Below, one piece after another: positions 1-8,679 of a stretch of DNA of 64,000 nt. Under the pieces are notes generated by a model. The model worked only from the letters and a program-made list of their open reading frames with translations. It did not search any database and was not told the origin of the DNA. The position numbers and the translations under genes were made by a program. Numbering within the stretch: the first letter of the stretch is position 1; each line of letters opens with the position of its first letter. The stretch comes from a virus: positions 16,655 through 80,654 of the IMG/VR virus record IMGVR_UViG_3300045999_010887, one strand, 5' to 3'.

Positions 1-1596
1 CAATTCACTCAACTCAATGCAGTTACCGGTCAATTCACTGTTGCATCGGGTGCCACTGTCACTGGAACAACTGGTGCATTTACGACGATTACAGGTCAAA
101 ACATTTATGCAGGCATTGCCGTTTCCGGAGAAACAATCAACGGAACCACAGGCGTTTTTGTAGATCTTGTTGCTAATAGTGGTACTTTTTCCGGCCGCGT
201 TTCTGGCGCAGTCATCACTGGTGTAACCGGTTTATTTACCGTTGTCAATGCCGGTGGTATTACTTCGACTGGCACTATTAGTGGGGCTACGGTAACAGGT
301 GCAAGCGGTCGATTCATCACACTGACTGCACAGACAGGTGTCTTTACTGATACCATCTCCATTCCTTCAATTACAACAACGGGCAATCTGTCTGCCAGTG
401 GTGATTTAATTGTTAATGGAAGTGGTTACATCAGTTCTGGCCTGGTCGTTTCCGGAACAATTTCAGGTAACACGGTTACAGGTCAAACGTTTATTTTTAA
501 CACCGCAACCGGATCTTCATTAAACGCTACCGGTCTAATCTCGGGTGTTTTAATTACAGGCAATACGATCCAGGTAACGTCACTAACTGGTGTTACCGGT
601 GTATTTAATACAGTCAGTAGCGCTGTCATTACTGGGGGTACAGTCTCCGCCGTAACTGGTTCCTTTACGACTGGTTTATTTTCGTTTGTTTCAGGTAACA
701 CAATTACAGGCGCAACAGGCACATTTGTAGCAGTTACAGCAGTCTCTGGCACCTTCACCAGTCGAGTTTCTGGTGCAACTGTTACAGGCAACACCGGTTT
801 ATTTGGAAACCTAAGTGGTGTTTCTGGTGTTTTTAACGTGCTGTCCGGTAGCTCAATTACCGGCAACACAATCAGTGGCACTATCGGAACTTTTAATACA
901 ATCAATGCAACTACAGTTAACTACACTTCAACGGCAACTGGCAACATCGTTGCAAGTGGCAGCGGTATCTTTAACTCGGGTCTTTTAACCAGCGGTAATC
1001 TTTTTGTTTCCGGAAGCGGAATCTTTGGCTCTGGTGTTCTTACGTCAGGTGCATTATCAACTAAGAGTGGTGTACGTTGGCTTGATGCAGATGAAAGTAA
1101 TTGGGTTGCCTTCCAGGCCCCTGGAGTAGTCCCAACCAACGTTACGTGGGTTCTTCCTTCGGGAGATGCTACAACTTCTGGCTATGCCTTGATCAGTGAT
1201 GCGTCAGGTAATTTGACGTGGGGGAACGTTTTATTAATTTCAGGAACAACTGTTACCGGTCAAATAACCTTTGCAAGCGGTTTTGTTTCTAGTGGACAGG
1301 CAACATTTGTTAGCGGATTTGTTTCGTCTGGTACGGTCATTTTTGCAAGCGGTTTTAGTTCTAATTTGCATGCCACTTTTGGCATGCAATCAGCTTTGCG
1401 TTTTGCAGATGCTGATTCTAGTAATTGGGTTGCATTCCAAGCTCCTGCTACAATAGGAAGTAATGTTACATGGACGTTACCTTCTGGTGATGGCACTGCT
1501 AATCAGAACTTGAAAACTGATGGGTCTGGCAACCTAAGCTGGGCAACAAATTCATCTATTACAAAAGGAATGTCTTATTTTTACGCAGGTTTTTAA
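1..1596 (+). CDS. Tail fibre protein, C-terminal 531 residues (5' end outside window)
   Basis: The frame is open from base 1 with no start, so this is the end of a longer gene. The product is almost entirely Ser/Thr/Gly/Val-rich beta repeats of about 20 residues (for example TVTGTTGAF and SGTFSGRVSGA), as in trimeric fibre shafts. Near the end, residues about 355-405 and 462-515 hold two copies of one module: core SNWVAFQAP, then NVTW and LPSGD, then SGNLTW or SGNLSW. It probably forms a host-binding fibre on the virion. It precedes two more tail genes and the endolysin in one + strand run. The family is inferred from composition and repeats only. Confidence 0.85.
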   Translation, partial: QFTQLNAVTGQFTVASGATVTGTTGAFTTITGQNIYAGIAVSGETINGTTGVFVDLVANSGTFSGRVSGAVITGVTGLFTVVNAGGITSTGTISGATVTGASGRFITLTAQTGVFTDTISIPSITTTGNLSASGDLIVNGSGYISSGLVVSGTISGNTVTGQTFIFNTATGSSLNATGLISGVLITGNTIQVTSLTGVTGVFNTVSSAVITGGTVSAVTGSFTTGLFSFVSGNTITGATGTFVAVTAVSGTFTSRVSGATVTGNTGLFGNLSGVSGVFNVLSGSSITGNTISGTIGTFNTINATTVNYTSTATGNIVASGSGIFNSGLLTSGNLFVSGSGIFGSGVLTSGALSTKSGVRWLDADESNWVAFQAPGVVPTNVTWVLPSGDATTSGYALISDASGNLTWGNVLLISGTTVTGQITFASGFVSSGQATFVSGFVSSGTVIFASGFSSNLHATFGMQSALRFADADSSNWVAFQAPATIGSNVTWTLPSGDGTANQNLKTDGSGNLSWATNSSITKGMSYFYAGF

Positions 1597-1609
1597 TTGG
1601 GAGGTATAA

Positions 1610-1921
1610 ATGGCATCCGGAACATTAGGTCAAGCAGCACCAGCTGCTTTTACAAATACAACGGTTTATACTGTTCCTAGTGGTAAAACTGCTACGGTAA
1701 ACATTAATGTTGTGAACCGTGGCACGGATGCCGCACTTGTTCGAGTAGCTGTTGCAGCCTCTGCCACTCCCACGAACAGTGAATACCTTGAATACGATGC
1801 AGCTATACTACCAAATGACGTTTTAGAGCGTACGGCAATTGTGATTAGTGCGCAAAAAAATTTGGTGGTATATGTAGATACCGCCGATACAAGTGTAAAT
1901 GTTTACGGGTTTGAGGAGTAA
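1610..1921 (+). CDS. Small beta-rich tail protein
   Basis: 103 residues, preceded by a good ribosome site (GGGAGG, 7 bases before ATG). The sequence is Val/Thr/Ala-rich with alternating hydrophobic residues and ends in VDTADTSVNVYGFEE, which suggests a single beta-sandwich domain. It lies 13 bases after the fibre and 2 bases before the next fibre gene, so a minor fibre or adaptor role is likely. I do not recognise a named family. Confidence 0.7.
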   Translation: MASGTLGQAAPAAFTNTTVYTVPSGKTATVNINVVNRGTDAALVRVAVAASATPTNSEYLEYDAAILPNDVLERTAIVISAQKNLVVYVDTADTSVNVYGFEE

Positions 1922-1923
1922 AA

Positions 1924-4338
1924 ATGGGACGCTACGCTACTAGATTTCAGGCAGGCGGTTCAAATACTGTTGGTGCTACGTATACCGCAGCAGCGGGTGG
2001 TAGCAACTCTAAGCTTTTTGTTGCTGCAAACGGACAAACGTTATCACGTGCTCAATATCCTGCATTAGCTGCTTATTACAGCGGACAAACTCAATTCGAT
2101 TCTTTAACTATCAATGGAACAGTTACCGGTGATAGCGCCGGTGATTTTATTGCAGGCGTAAGAAGCAGTAGCCCACGTTCTAATTTATTTGGAGGAGGAG
2201 AACAGGCTGCTACTTTTAGTGGTTTTACTCTTTACCTACAGAATACACGCACGTATTCAGATACGAGCTCCTCCGGTAACGTAGATACTTATAGAATTTG
2301 GTATACGCAAAACGGAATTGATTGGAAATTAATTGAGCCCTTCTTAACTCCTTTTACAGACGCATCATTTATTACAACTTCAAGCGCTGTTTACATTTGT
2401 CATTCGTCAGGTCTTTACAAAACAACTGACGGTTTAAATTACACGAGCGTGTATTCAGCGGCGGCCGGCGTTCGTGGTTTAGCAGAGTTAAATGGTGTAG
2501 TTATTTTCTGCACTGGTGGAACAGGCGTTTTAACAACGACCGATTTTAGCTCCATTACCGGGTACGATATCACTGGTTTTACGCCACAAAGCATTGTTAA
2601 TTACAGTGGCGTTTTATATGCTTTTCAGTCCAGCGTAACTGGAGTACAGTTCTCAACAAACACTGGACAAACATGGAGCGCAGCTACCAGTGGTTTGGCA
2701 GTTGCAGCGGGCGCAGGAAACTGGGCTCGAGTTATTAACAATATTGTACTTGTCTCAACTCCTGGAACAGGAGCACTGTATCAATACTCGACAAATCCAA
2801 CAGGTACAACCAATACATGGACGGCGCTCTCTACTAATAAACCAACGCAAGCATTATACGGAACGCACTTTGTTTATGACAGTACGGCTAATGTATTAAT
2901 GTGCGCTTGGCAGCATTTAATTGGTGCCAATACAACATCAGGTGCTATTTTTGGTTACCGCGTTACAGGGGTTACAGGTTCTTCAGTTGCGTATACTGGC
3001 CTTGTTTTTAACGTAGGTTATCAAAACAGCACGTTTAGCGGGCAAAGGGCATACCCATTTATTGTTAACACAGGAAATATTAAAGCTTTCTACAACGATA
3101 ATATTTTTGCTTATCAACCTACGGGTGCGGATTGGCAAGGTGAATACAACGTTAATTTGTCAGGCGCTGTAAATTTAAGCGGTTTGCTTTCTACTCCATT
3201 TTTTCCTTTTGGAGATAGTTATGCAAATGGCTGGGGAAGAGTAGGGACAACAAATTCAGGCCGACGTTATATTATTAAAGGAACCAATGCAAATGTAAAC
3301 AATAATCATGGTTATATTTCTTATCTCTCAGTACATGTAGAAGAAAGTGGATTCTTTAAACCACTTTATGGTGTATCTGGGACGGTAACTGGTGCCACGG
3401 CGAATATTAATCGCACCACTGGAATTTACTCTTCAAGTAATAATACTTGGAATCAAAGCATGACTGTAGCGGAGGCATCCGGGCAATATATTGTTGCCTG
3501 GCAATCTGCTGAAAGATCAGGTATTTATTACAACAGGTATAACCAATCAACAAGAACTTCAAGCGGCGATTTCTTGTTTGCCTCTGGTCTGGGAACAACT
3601 TCCACGGTTGTGACTGCTGGAGCAACAAAAAATGATGGGATTTATATTATTCCTACCGGACTTAATACAACGCAAACGGGCGCTTTGATCCAAGCAAGTG
3701 GCGCGCCTCTCACTTTTACTTACAATGTAACAGGAATTGTATCAGGAGGTTTGTTCCCTGGGATTATTCAATTTTCAGACGTTACTAATGAAGTTATAAT
3801 CTCAACACATACAACAGGAAGCGTAACCGGTGTATCTCTTATTATTTCCGGGGGGAAAGTAGTTTCTCGGAGTACCTATACACTTTATAATTCCACTGGT
3901 GGTGTTGTCAGCACATTAAGCGGCACTTATGTTCTTAAATCTCAAAATGCTTACTATGCCATTGACGTTAGTGGGAACATATACAAAGGAAGCAATCCAA
4001 GTGCGTTGACTTTTTATAGCAGAAGTGGACCATATCCAACTGGTTTGACAGGCACTTTCCAGCGTTTCCGCGAATTTGGGGAAACAAAAATTGTAGGACC
4101 TTTATTCTTTGATAATGAATATGGAATGATAATTACACAGCCGTTGCGTAATACATTACATGTCGGCGGAATAGCAGTTTTTCCAGAAATTTTCTCTCAA
4201 ACACCTACTGACTATTTATTAGCAGTTAATGGCACTACTAATTCTTTAAGATTTGCAGGTGCCGGAACCGGTTCATTTATTGTCCCCAACATTCCAGTTT
4301 CTTCTACTGGAGAAGCTAAATACATTATTGCAAGGTAA
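1924..4338 (+). CDS. Large tail fibre with split collar-type domain and propeller-like insert
   Basis: 804 residues with GAGGAG before the ATG. Residues 31-52 (LFVAANGQTLSRAQYPALAA) match the first half of phage tail-collar domains (DG..lsR..YpaLf). Residues about 780-804 (GSFIVPNIP ... KYIIAR) match the second half (F.lPnl ... YiI). Between them lie about 700 residues of beta repeats, including an Asp-box-like motif STNTGQTWS near residue 245, as in BNR/sialidase-type propellers. This suggests a receptor-binding or glycan-binding head inserted into a collar domain. The insertion topology is my inference from motif order. Confidence 0.75.
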   Translation: MGRYATRFQAGGSNTVGATYTAAAGGSNSKLFVAANGQTLSRAQYPALAAYYSGQTQFDSLTINGTVTGDSAGDFIAGVRSSSPRSNLFGGGEQAATFSGFTLYLQNTRTYSDTSSSGNVDTYRIWYTQNGIDWKLIEPFLTPFTDASFITTSSAVYICHSSGLYKTTDGLNYTSVYSAAAGVRGLAELNGVVIFCTGGTGVLTTTDFSSITGYDITGFTPQSIVNYSGVLYAFQSSVTGVQFSTNTGQTWSAATSGLAVAAGAGNWARVINNIVLVSTPGTGALYQYSTNPTGTTNTWTALSTNKPTQALYGTHFVYDSTANVLMCAWQHLIGANTTSGAIFGYRVTGVTGSSVAYTGLVFNVGYQNSTFSGQRAYPFIVNTGNIKAFYNDNIFAYQPTGADWQGEYNVNLSGAVNLSGLLSTPFFPFGDSYANGWGRVGTTNSGRRYIIKGTNANVNNNHGYISYLSVHVEESGFFKPLYGVSGTVTGATANINRTTGIYSSSNNTWNQSMTVAEASGQYIVAWQSAERSGIYYNRYNQSTRTSSGDFLFASGLGTTSTVVTAGATKNDGIYIIPTGLNTTQTGALIQASGAPLTFTYNVTGIVSGGLFPGIIQFSDVTNEVIISTHTTGSVTGVSLIISGGKVVSRSTYTLYNSTGGVVSTLSGTYVLKSQNAYYAIDVSGNIYKGSNPSALTFYSRSGPYPTGLTGTFQRFREFGETKIVGPLFFDNEYGMIITQPLRNTLHVGGIAVFPEIFSQTPTDYLLAVNGTTNSLRFAGAGTGSFIVPNIPVSSTGEAKYIIAR

Positions 4339-4343
4339 TTGAA

Positions 4344-4649
4344 ATGCGTATTCAGACAGTTAATGACAGCGTCACGGCAATTGATTTTAAATTGCTTTTT
4401 ACTTCAACGGAACGTGTGCAAGCTAGAGAATTAGCTAAAACGGATTCCATTGTTGCAGACATGTTTGGATTACTTGACGACCCACGGACGCAATCAGTCA
4501 GTTTAGTCATGCCACAAATTATTTCAATGTTAGATTATTTAGTGGCGCAAGGAATTTTAACCGCAGAACGTAAGCAACAAATTTTATTAGCTGACGCTCC
4601 GGACAGTGAGACTTCTTTTATTCCACCCCCTAACACACCTCCAGCATAA
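4344..4649 (+). CDS. Hypothetical protein between fibre and endolysin
   Basis: 101 residues, largely helical, ending in a Pro-rich tail (FIPPPNTPPA). It starts 5 bases after the fibre gene and is followed by AAAGGAG for the endolysin. Small proteins next to fibre genes are often fibre-assembly chaperones, but no family motif is visible here and that role would be a guess. Confidence 0.65.
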   Translation: MRIQTVNDSVTAIDFKLLFTSTERVQARELAKTDSIVADMFGLLDDPRTQSVSLVMPQIISMLDYLVAQGILTAERKQQILLADAPDSETSFIPPPNTPPA

Positions 4650-4661
4650 AGGAGAAAAGAG

Positions 4662-5690
4662 ATGGCAATTAAATTAACTGATGTTGCCATTCACTTCAAA
4701 AACTTAGACCATCAAGTTGAAGCGTTAAATTATTTACAAGCAAACGTTCCAGCGGATGTGTTAAGCGCTTTTGAGGAGAAGTGGCGCACACCTACTGCGC
4801 CAACCTCACCGCCCGTCAACAAACAGGACAACACCTGGGACGGTGTATACCAGATGGCCCAAAAAGCTGGCGCCAAATTCCCAGAGGTTGTATGTGCTCA
4901 ATGGGCTCTTGAATCTGGTTGGGGCAAACACGTCTCAGGTAAAAATAATTACTTTGGCTTGAAGGGGTCAGGCTCGAGTGTTAATACACAAGAGTTTATT
5001 AACGGACAATGGATAGATATCAAAGCAGGTTTTATTGATTTCCCCGATATTGCAACGTGCATTGCATATCTTGTTGATCGTTGGTACAAAGATTTTGGCC
5101 GGTTTAAAGGTGTTAACCGTGCCAAGACACGTAATGAATGTGCTCAACTTTTGGTTGTTGAACAATACGCTACTGATCCTGATTACAGTACAAAATTAAT
5201 TCAAATTATGGACCGGGAGATTGGTACTCCTGGTAACGTTGAAAAGAAGCCAGAAACAACAAAAGAAGAACGTTTTAATCCCTGGAGCCCATTCACCTAT
5301 AAAGTTACACCTAATATTACGTACGGAGAACTCACTCTTAACCAAGAAGTACGTCGTTTTACTAAGCAATATCAATGTGATACAGCTTTAGAACTGTGTA
5401 AATTTCTTGAAAAAGTTAGAGCGGCTTTTGGAAATAAACCGTTAATTATTACAAGTGCTTCTCGCCCTGAACCCATTAATACTCAAGTTGGTGGTGCCAA
5501 AAACAGTGAACACACTTACGATGCTCCTTCAAAAGGAGCTATTGACTTTTATATAGAAGGTGCCAATATTTATGTTGTACAAGATTGGTGTAACAAAAAT
5601 TGGCCGTACTCCTTGGGTTATGGTGCGTTAAAAGGTTTTGTGCACCTTGGCATCAGAGAAAGCAAGCAGCGTATTCGCTGGGATTACTGA
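4662..5690 (+). CDS. Two-domain endolysin: glucosaminidase plus M15-type peptidase
   Basis: 342 residues. The N-terminal half has the glucosaminidase (Lyz-like) signature CAQWALESGWG ... NYFGLKG at about residues 75-105, with the likely catalytic Glu in LES. The C-terminal half has the M15 peptidase zinc motif S.H......G.A.D (SEHTYDAPSKGAIDFYI, residues about 282-298) and the later zinc ligand in FVHLGI (about 326-331). Together they would cut a glycan bond and a stem-peptide bond of peptidoglycan for host lysis. A clear Shine-Dalgarno (AAAGGAG) precedes ATG. No signal peptide is visible, so export would need a holin, possibly the small membrane protein at 61369-61665. Confidence 0.88.
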   Translation: MAIKLTDVAIHFKNLDHQVEALNYLQANVPADVLSAFEEKWRTPTAPTSPPVNKQDNTWDGVYQMAQKAGAKFPEVVCAQWALESGWGKHVSGKNNYFGLKGSGSSVNTQEFINGQWIDIKAGFIDFPDIATCIAYLVDRWYKDFGRFKGVNRAKTRNECAQLLVVEQYATDPDYSTKLIQIMDREIGTPGNVEKKPETTKEERFNPWSPFTYKVTPNITYGELTLNQEVRRFTKQYQCDTALELCKFLEKVRAAFGNKPLIITSASRPEPINTQVGGAKNSEHTYDAPSKGAIDFYIEGANIYVVQDWCNKNWPYSLGYGALKGFVHLGIRESKQRIRWDY

Positions 5691-5691
5691 G

Positions 5692-5853
5692 ATGAAAAAA
5701 TATAAAGAGCCTTACATTAGGGTTAATATCTGCTGGGAAATTGGAAAAGAAAAAAAGTGCGCAACCCTGTCAAAAGAACAGGCTTACGCAACAAGAGATT
5801 GGGTAGAAAAAGAAGGCGGAGTTTGTTTTTGGTTTCAAGCCCTGCCAAATTAA
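5692..5853 (+). CDS. Small conserved-looking protein after endolysin
   Basis: 53 residues starting at the ATG directly after the endolysin stop (TGAGATG). The sequence reads MKKYKEPYIRVNI, then KEQAYATRDWVEKEG, and ends in Trp/Phe-rich VCFWFQALPN. It is the last gene of this + strand run and meets the - strand run tail to tail. Function unknown. Confidence 0.6.
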   Translation: MKKYKEPYIRVNICWEIGKEKKCATLSKEQAYATRDWVEKEGGVCFWFQALPN

Positions 5854-6014
5854 CGCTGCTTGGCGCGACCAACCACTAAACCACAGATTTCAATCAAACG
5901 ATACAATTTCCGAACTGCAAGATCATCTTTGGGTGTTGGGGTGAGTGCGCAGATGGCAGAACATGCTGCATGGATGGCCAGTGCAACTTCTAAATAACGG
6001 TTAAAATCATGCAT
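5850..6014 (-). CDS. Small helical protein, 54 residues
   Basis: A short frame with GGAG six bases before the ATG at 6014. It encodes MHDFNRYLEVALAIHAACSA, then TPKDDLAVRKLYRLIEICG, ending VGRAKQR. The amphipathic helices and good ribosome site support a real gene. Its stop overlaps that of the convergent + gene by a few bases. No family recognised. Confidence 0.55.
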   Translation of the reverse strand: MHDFNRYLEVALAIHAACSAICALTPTPKDDLAVRKLYRLIEICGLVVGRAKQR

Positions 6015-6065
6015 GATCATCTCCAGATCTTTTTACATTCTAATTGTTGATCCAAAGTATTTTAT

Positions 6066-6206
6066 TTAATCTTCATAAACACGGCAGCTGCGCTCCCAGG
6101 GATTTTGTTCACAGTAGTTTTTGAAGCGTTGCGCTGTTGGTAGCGGCTTACCCAGATGAAAACGCCTTGATAACTTACAGATAAACCAGTTGTAAAACTT
6201 AATCAC
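6066..6206 (-). CDS. CP12-like 46-residue protein
   Basis: GTG start overlapping the upstream stop (GTGA), hence translational coupling to 6203-6943. The product begins MIKFYNWFICKLSRR and ends FKNYCEQNPWERSCRVYED. The ending matches the C-terminal GAPDH-binding loop of cyanobacterial CP12: C-x8-C with NP after the first Cys and CR.Y.D at the C-terminus. CP12 uses that redox disulfide to tie GAPDH and phosphoribulokinase into an inactive complex, and cp12 is a known cyanophage auxiliary gene. Differences: there is no N-terminal Cys-pair or AWD core, and Ser replaces the usual acidic residue before the second Cys. CP12-like identity is an inference from this motif. Confidence 0.6.
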   Translation of the reverse strand: MIKFYNWFICKLSRRFHLGKPLPTAQRFKNYCEQNPWERSCRVYED

Positions 6207-6943
6207 GGCACTGTAGTCAAGGGAACAAGAAAAGAAGGAAAACGGTCATCCGCCTGGTGCTCACGATCCCATGCTGTTTGCCATTCACTTAAAGAATGAT
6301 CGTGAGAATCTTGTCCTTCATAGAATTCGGAATGATCATTAAGAATTGAGTCACCGTTCTCTAATAAGATTAATCCATAATCTTCAAGAAGCAAATCAAA
6401 GTCAGCACTTGGAAACTCAATAACAACGCCAACTTCATAATCAATAGGTTCATTGCGTGTAGCAGATACACATAAGAGATAAGTTCCAACGGATAGAGGA
6501 TAGTAGCGTTCATCCCCTTTATCCAATCGATTGGGATCAAAGGTGTTGTATAGGTCAGATTGAGCATTCATCGTATGCCCAACATAAGGGTTATAAACTT
6601 TGTTATCAATTGTTATTGTGATGCTGTCATCTTGAAAGATACCTCGTCCTTCAATGGGATTTAGGTTGAGGTCATACATTGAGACGTTGATATATTTTGG
6701 ACGTGGCCCACCTTTTGCAACAATGATCCAAGCTTTTTGTGTAATCGTAAAACTAAACCAATGATTATATGCGCCACCGCCATAACCACCATTGGAGAGT
6801 TGATTTGTATCACGACGGCCAACGACTTGATTTTTAGGGCCAAGACTTCCTTTTAAATTACGCAAAGAAAGCTGGCTAAATTGACCCATATTCAATGGGT
6901 TATCTTGCGTGCGTTGCCTTTGAATATCTTGATTACGAGCCAT
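6203..6943 (-). CDS. Putative virion protein with beta-sandwich domain
   Basis: 246 residues. The middle (NHWFSFTITQKAWIIV through YPLSVGTYLLCVSATR) resembles a jelly-roll or pre-peptidase-type beta-sandwich. The C-terminus is acidic and His/Asp-rich (EGQDSHDHSLSEWQTAWDRE). It begins with a polar tail rich in Gln/Arg/Asn. It is probably a minor structural or adhesion protein, although it lies on the strand opposite the tail fibres. Low certainty on role. Confidence 0.6.
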   Translation of the reverse strand: MARNQDIQRQRTQDNPLNMGQFSQLSLRNLKGSLGPKNQVVGRRDTNQLSNGGYGGGAYNHWFSFTITQKAWIIVAKGGPRPKYINVSMYDLNLNPIEGRGIFQDDSITITIDNKVYNPYVGHTMNAQSDLYNTFDPNRLDKGDERYYPLSVGTYLLCVSATRNEPIDYEVGVVIEFPSADFDLLLEDYGLILLENGDSILNDHSEFYEGQDSHDHSLSEWQTAWDREHQADDRFPSFLVPLTTVP

Positions 6944-6971
6944 TTATTATATTTGGACCAATCAATCTATT

Positions 6972-7634
6972 CTACTGGTCTGGTATTTCTGGATTTTCTG
7001 GAAATGTAATTGTATTAAGGAAGGAACGATTAAAAGTTAAGGGTTGTTCTTTATGTTTTCCATAGACCATGAGCTTCTCGGCTTGGAATTCAAGTTCAAA
7101 TGGATGAATTGTTTCAGGTGCAAACAATTTATTCCAACTTGAAACCATGTGCAAAGGATTGCCACAGCGAGGGTTTCCGCATAGACGTGTTGTTACCATT
7201 CCCCCCACGTCCCCCCAGGCACAGTTGTATATTGCTTTATGAAAGCTTAAGTTTTCAGACTTCTGGTGACTGTAAGCAGAGCGATAAGAAGGCATGCAAA
7301 CACGCTTGGGGCTGTAAGCGCCAGGAGAATCGATGGGCCAGCACTCCTCCATGGGACCTATGGTTATTTTTTTCCAGAGTTTTTCATACTTAGCTTTGTA
7401 TTCAACATGAAGATAATTGATATCAAATCCACAGATATTAGATTGGATTTTGTGAACGCAGTGATAACACCAGTTATCTGTTTGATCCCTGATTACATGA
7501 CCATGAGGGCAAACAAAACCTCTGTAATAACCAGCGGTGTTTAATTGATCATCATCAAGATTATCAATAGAAGGAATGAAGCGAAATTTAACAGCTTCAA
7601 TTAACTTTTTCTCTGATCTATGAAGGTTAGCCAT
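6972..7634 (-). CDS. HNH-type endonuclease (zinc-binding)
   Basis: 220 residues. It has a Cys/His zinc site early (CPHGH ... CYHC, about residues 41-60) and a later LCGNPRCGNPLHM, the Cys-NP-x-C-x-NP-x-H core of HNH_3 homing endonucleases. Such enzymes nick or cut DNA and spread as freestanding mobile genes. ATG at 7634 overlaps the stop of the upstream HNH-like gene by one base, so both are probably co-transcribed from the promoter at 8023-8051. Confidence 0.75.
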   Translation of the reverse strand: MANLHRSEKKLIEAVKFRFIPSIDNLDDDQLNTAGYYRGFVCPHGHVIRDQTDNWCYHCVHKIQSNICGFDINYLHVEYKAKYEKLWKKITIGPMEECWPIDSPGAYSPKRVCMPSYRSAYSHQKSENLSFHKAIYNCAWGDVGGMVTTRLCGNPRCGNPLHMVSSWNKLFAPETIHPFELEFQAEKLMVYGKHKEQPLTFNRSFLNTITFPENPEIPDQ

Positions 7635-7999
7635 TAGGAAGCAAGGGAAGAATAAGATTCAGACTCCGCTTGAGCGGATAATTTTTTGAAGTATTTTTTG
7701 CTAGCAATCAGCTTTTTGCGATTATCTTTATCTTTATTTAAGGTTTCGTGAAGGATATCGGTTTTTACCGGATCAACACCAGTACGTAAGTAGTACACGA
7801 CTCGGTGAGCGAGGTAGACCACGTTGTCGATACAGACCATGTAGTAACCAGTGGTCTTGTTAAGGCGTCCCGCCTGGCTTCCAGCAGGGTTACAGGCCTT
7901 TTTTACGCGCCACTCGAGCCCACTGGGGTACTGGTCGGACAACAGGAGCAGCTCTTCCACCCTCCAGAGGGGCGGCATTTCCTTGTGGTTGTGGGACAT
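7634..7999 (-). CDS. HNH-like endonuclease, short form
   Basis: 121 residues. The stretch GYYMVCIDNVVYLAHRVVYY then LHETLNKDKDNR matches the HNH_3 fold (G.y..v.i.g..y..HR ... dH.n.n..DNR). The His normally before the Asn/Asp segment appears as LHETLNKD, so the active site may be variant. The C-terminus after the DNR motif is short and basic, unlike longer family members with a DNA-binding tail. First gene after a consensus-like promoter. Confidence 0.7.
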   Translation of the reverse strand: MSHNHKEMPPLWRVEELLLLSDQYPSGLEWRVKKACNPAGSQAGRLNKTTGYYMVCIDNVVYLAHRVVYYLRTGVDPVKTDILHETLNKDKDNRKKLIASKKYFKKLSAQAESESYSSLAS

Positions 8000-8022
8000 C
8001 GGACCCTCTGGGACTGAAAAAC

Positions 8023-8051
8023 ATAGTAATAGGGGTCCCAGGGGACGTCAA
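8023..8051 (-). promoter_or_regulatory. Sigma70-type promoter for the HNH pair
   Basis: Reading the - strand: TTGACG (8051-8046), 17-base spacer, TACTAT (8028-8023), about 24 bases upstream of the ATG at 7999. Both hexamers match consensus at 5 of 6 positions with ideal spacing. This is the clearest host-type promoter in the window, and it serves likely mobile endonuclease genes. Confidence 0.7.
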
Positions 8052-8059
8052 GGGTGCGT

Positions 8060-8089
8060 AAAAAACTAAGAATAAGTCTTTTTATTCTT
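8060..8089 (-). terminator. AT-rich hairpin terminator
   Basis: On the - strand AAGAATAA (8089-8082), 6-base loop, TTATTCTT (8075-8068), then a T run to 8060. It sits just before the promoter at 8023-8051 and would insulate it. The spacer 8090-8275 holds no gene that I can support; I see only AT-rich sequence there. Confidence 0.5.
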
Positions 8090-8275
8090 TATATCTAGTT
8101 AAATGACGCCGCTTGACCAAAGTGTACGTACTTTATTTCTCTTTGCTTTCTCAGCGAACTTTTCAACATTACACCCTTTATCCAAACTGTCATTTGCTCT
8201 AAGGGGGGATTAGGCGGGACCCTATTCTCTGTTCTTACGCACCGCAGTCAAGTCTTATGTTGAGACTGCGCACAC

Positions 8276-8305
8276 AAAAAAAGGGAGCTGCGTCCAACAG
8301 CTCCC
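8276..8305 (-). terminator. Strong rho-independent terminator
   Basis: On the - strand GGGAGCTG (8305-8298), 7-base loop, CAGCTCCC (8290-8283) and seven T. It lies 32 bases after the stop of the cupin gene and ends the primase-SpeD-glycosyltransferase operon. Confidence 0.85.
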
Positions 8306-8337
8306 CACCAGGTCCATCTCCTTGGAGACTCTACGCC

Positions 8338-8679
8338 TTACTTGCGACCGTAGTCGTCACTAAGGCGGGTGATGTCCTCTTCGTACAGCTGGGAGCCCCT
8401 CTGGACCTCGATCAGAGTGAGTTCAGCGTCCCCAGCCTCGAGGCGATGGATCTGACCTTTGAGGATGTGAGCGTTAGTGCCGGGGGATGCGGGGAACGTT
8501 ACGTCCCCCACCGTGATGGTTCCAGTTCCGTTCACAACAACCCAGTGCTCTTCCCGATGCTCATGCTTTTGCAAGCTGAGTCTCGAATGAGGCTTAACTG
8601 AGATTATTTTGACCTTGTAATTGGGTCCCGCACAGATCGTTTCAAAGGAACCCCAAGGTCTTTCCTCCTTGTAGGTCAT
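8338..8679 (-). CDS. Mannose-6-phosphate isomerase type II cupin domain protein
   Basis: 113 residues matching the C-terminal cupin of bifunctional mannose-6-phosphate isomerase/GDP-mannose pyrophosphorylase. It has RPWGSFE at the start, metal-ligand HEHREEHW, and the signature end EVQRGSQLYEEDITRLSDD plus YGR. The reaction would be fructose-6-P to mannose-6-P, feeding GDP-mannose. No nucleotidyltransferase domain is attached, so GDP-mannose must come from the host. ATG overlaps the glycosyltransferase stop by 4 bases. This links it to the Gmd/ColD sugar genes at 15-18 kb. Confidence 0.85.
   Translation of the reverse strand: MTYKEERPWGSFETICAGPNYKVKIISVKPHSRLSLQKHEHREEHWVVVNGTGTITVGDVTFPASPGTNAHILKGQIHRLEAGDAELTLIEVQRGSQLYEEDITRLSDDYGRK

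Noticed and set aside
838-1139. - strand frames across the tail fibre and the virion genes
   Set aside because: They are antisense shadows of repetitive Thr/Gly/Val codons; the + frame has the protein-like pattern and ribosome sites.
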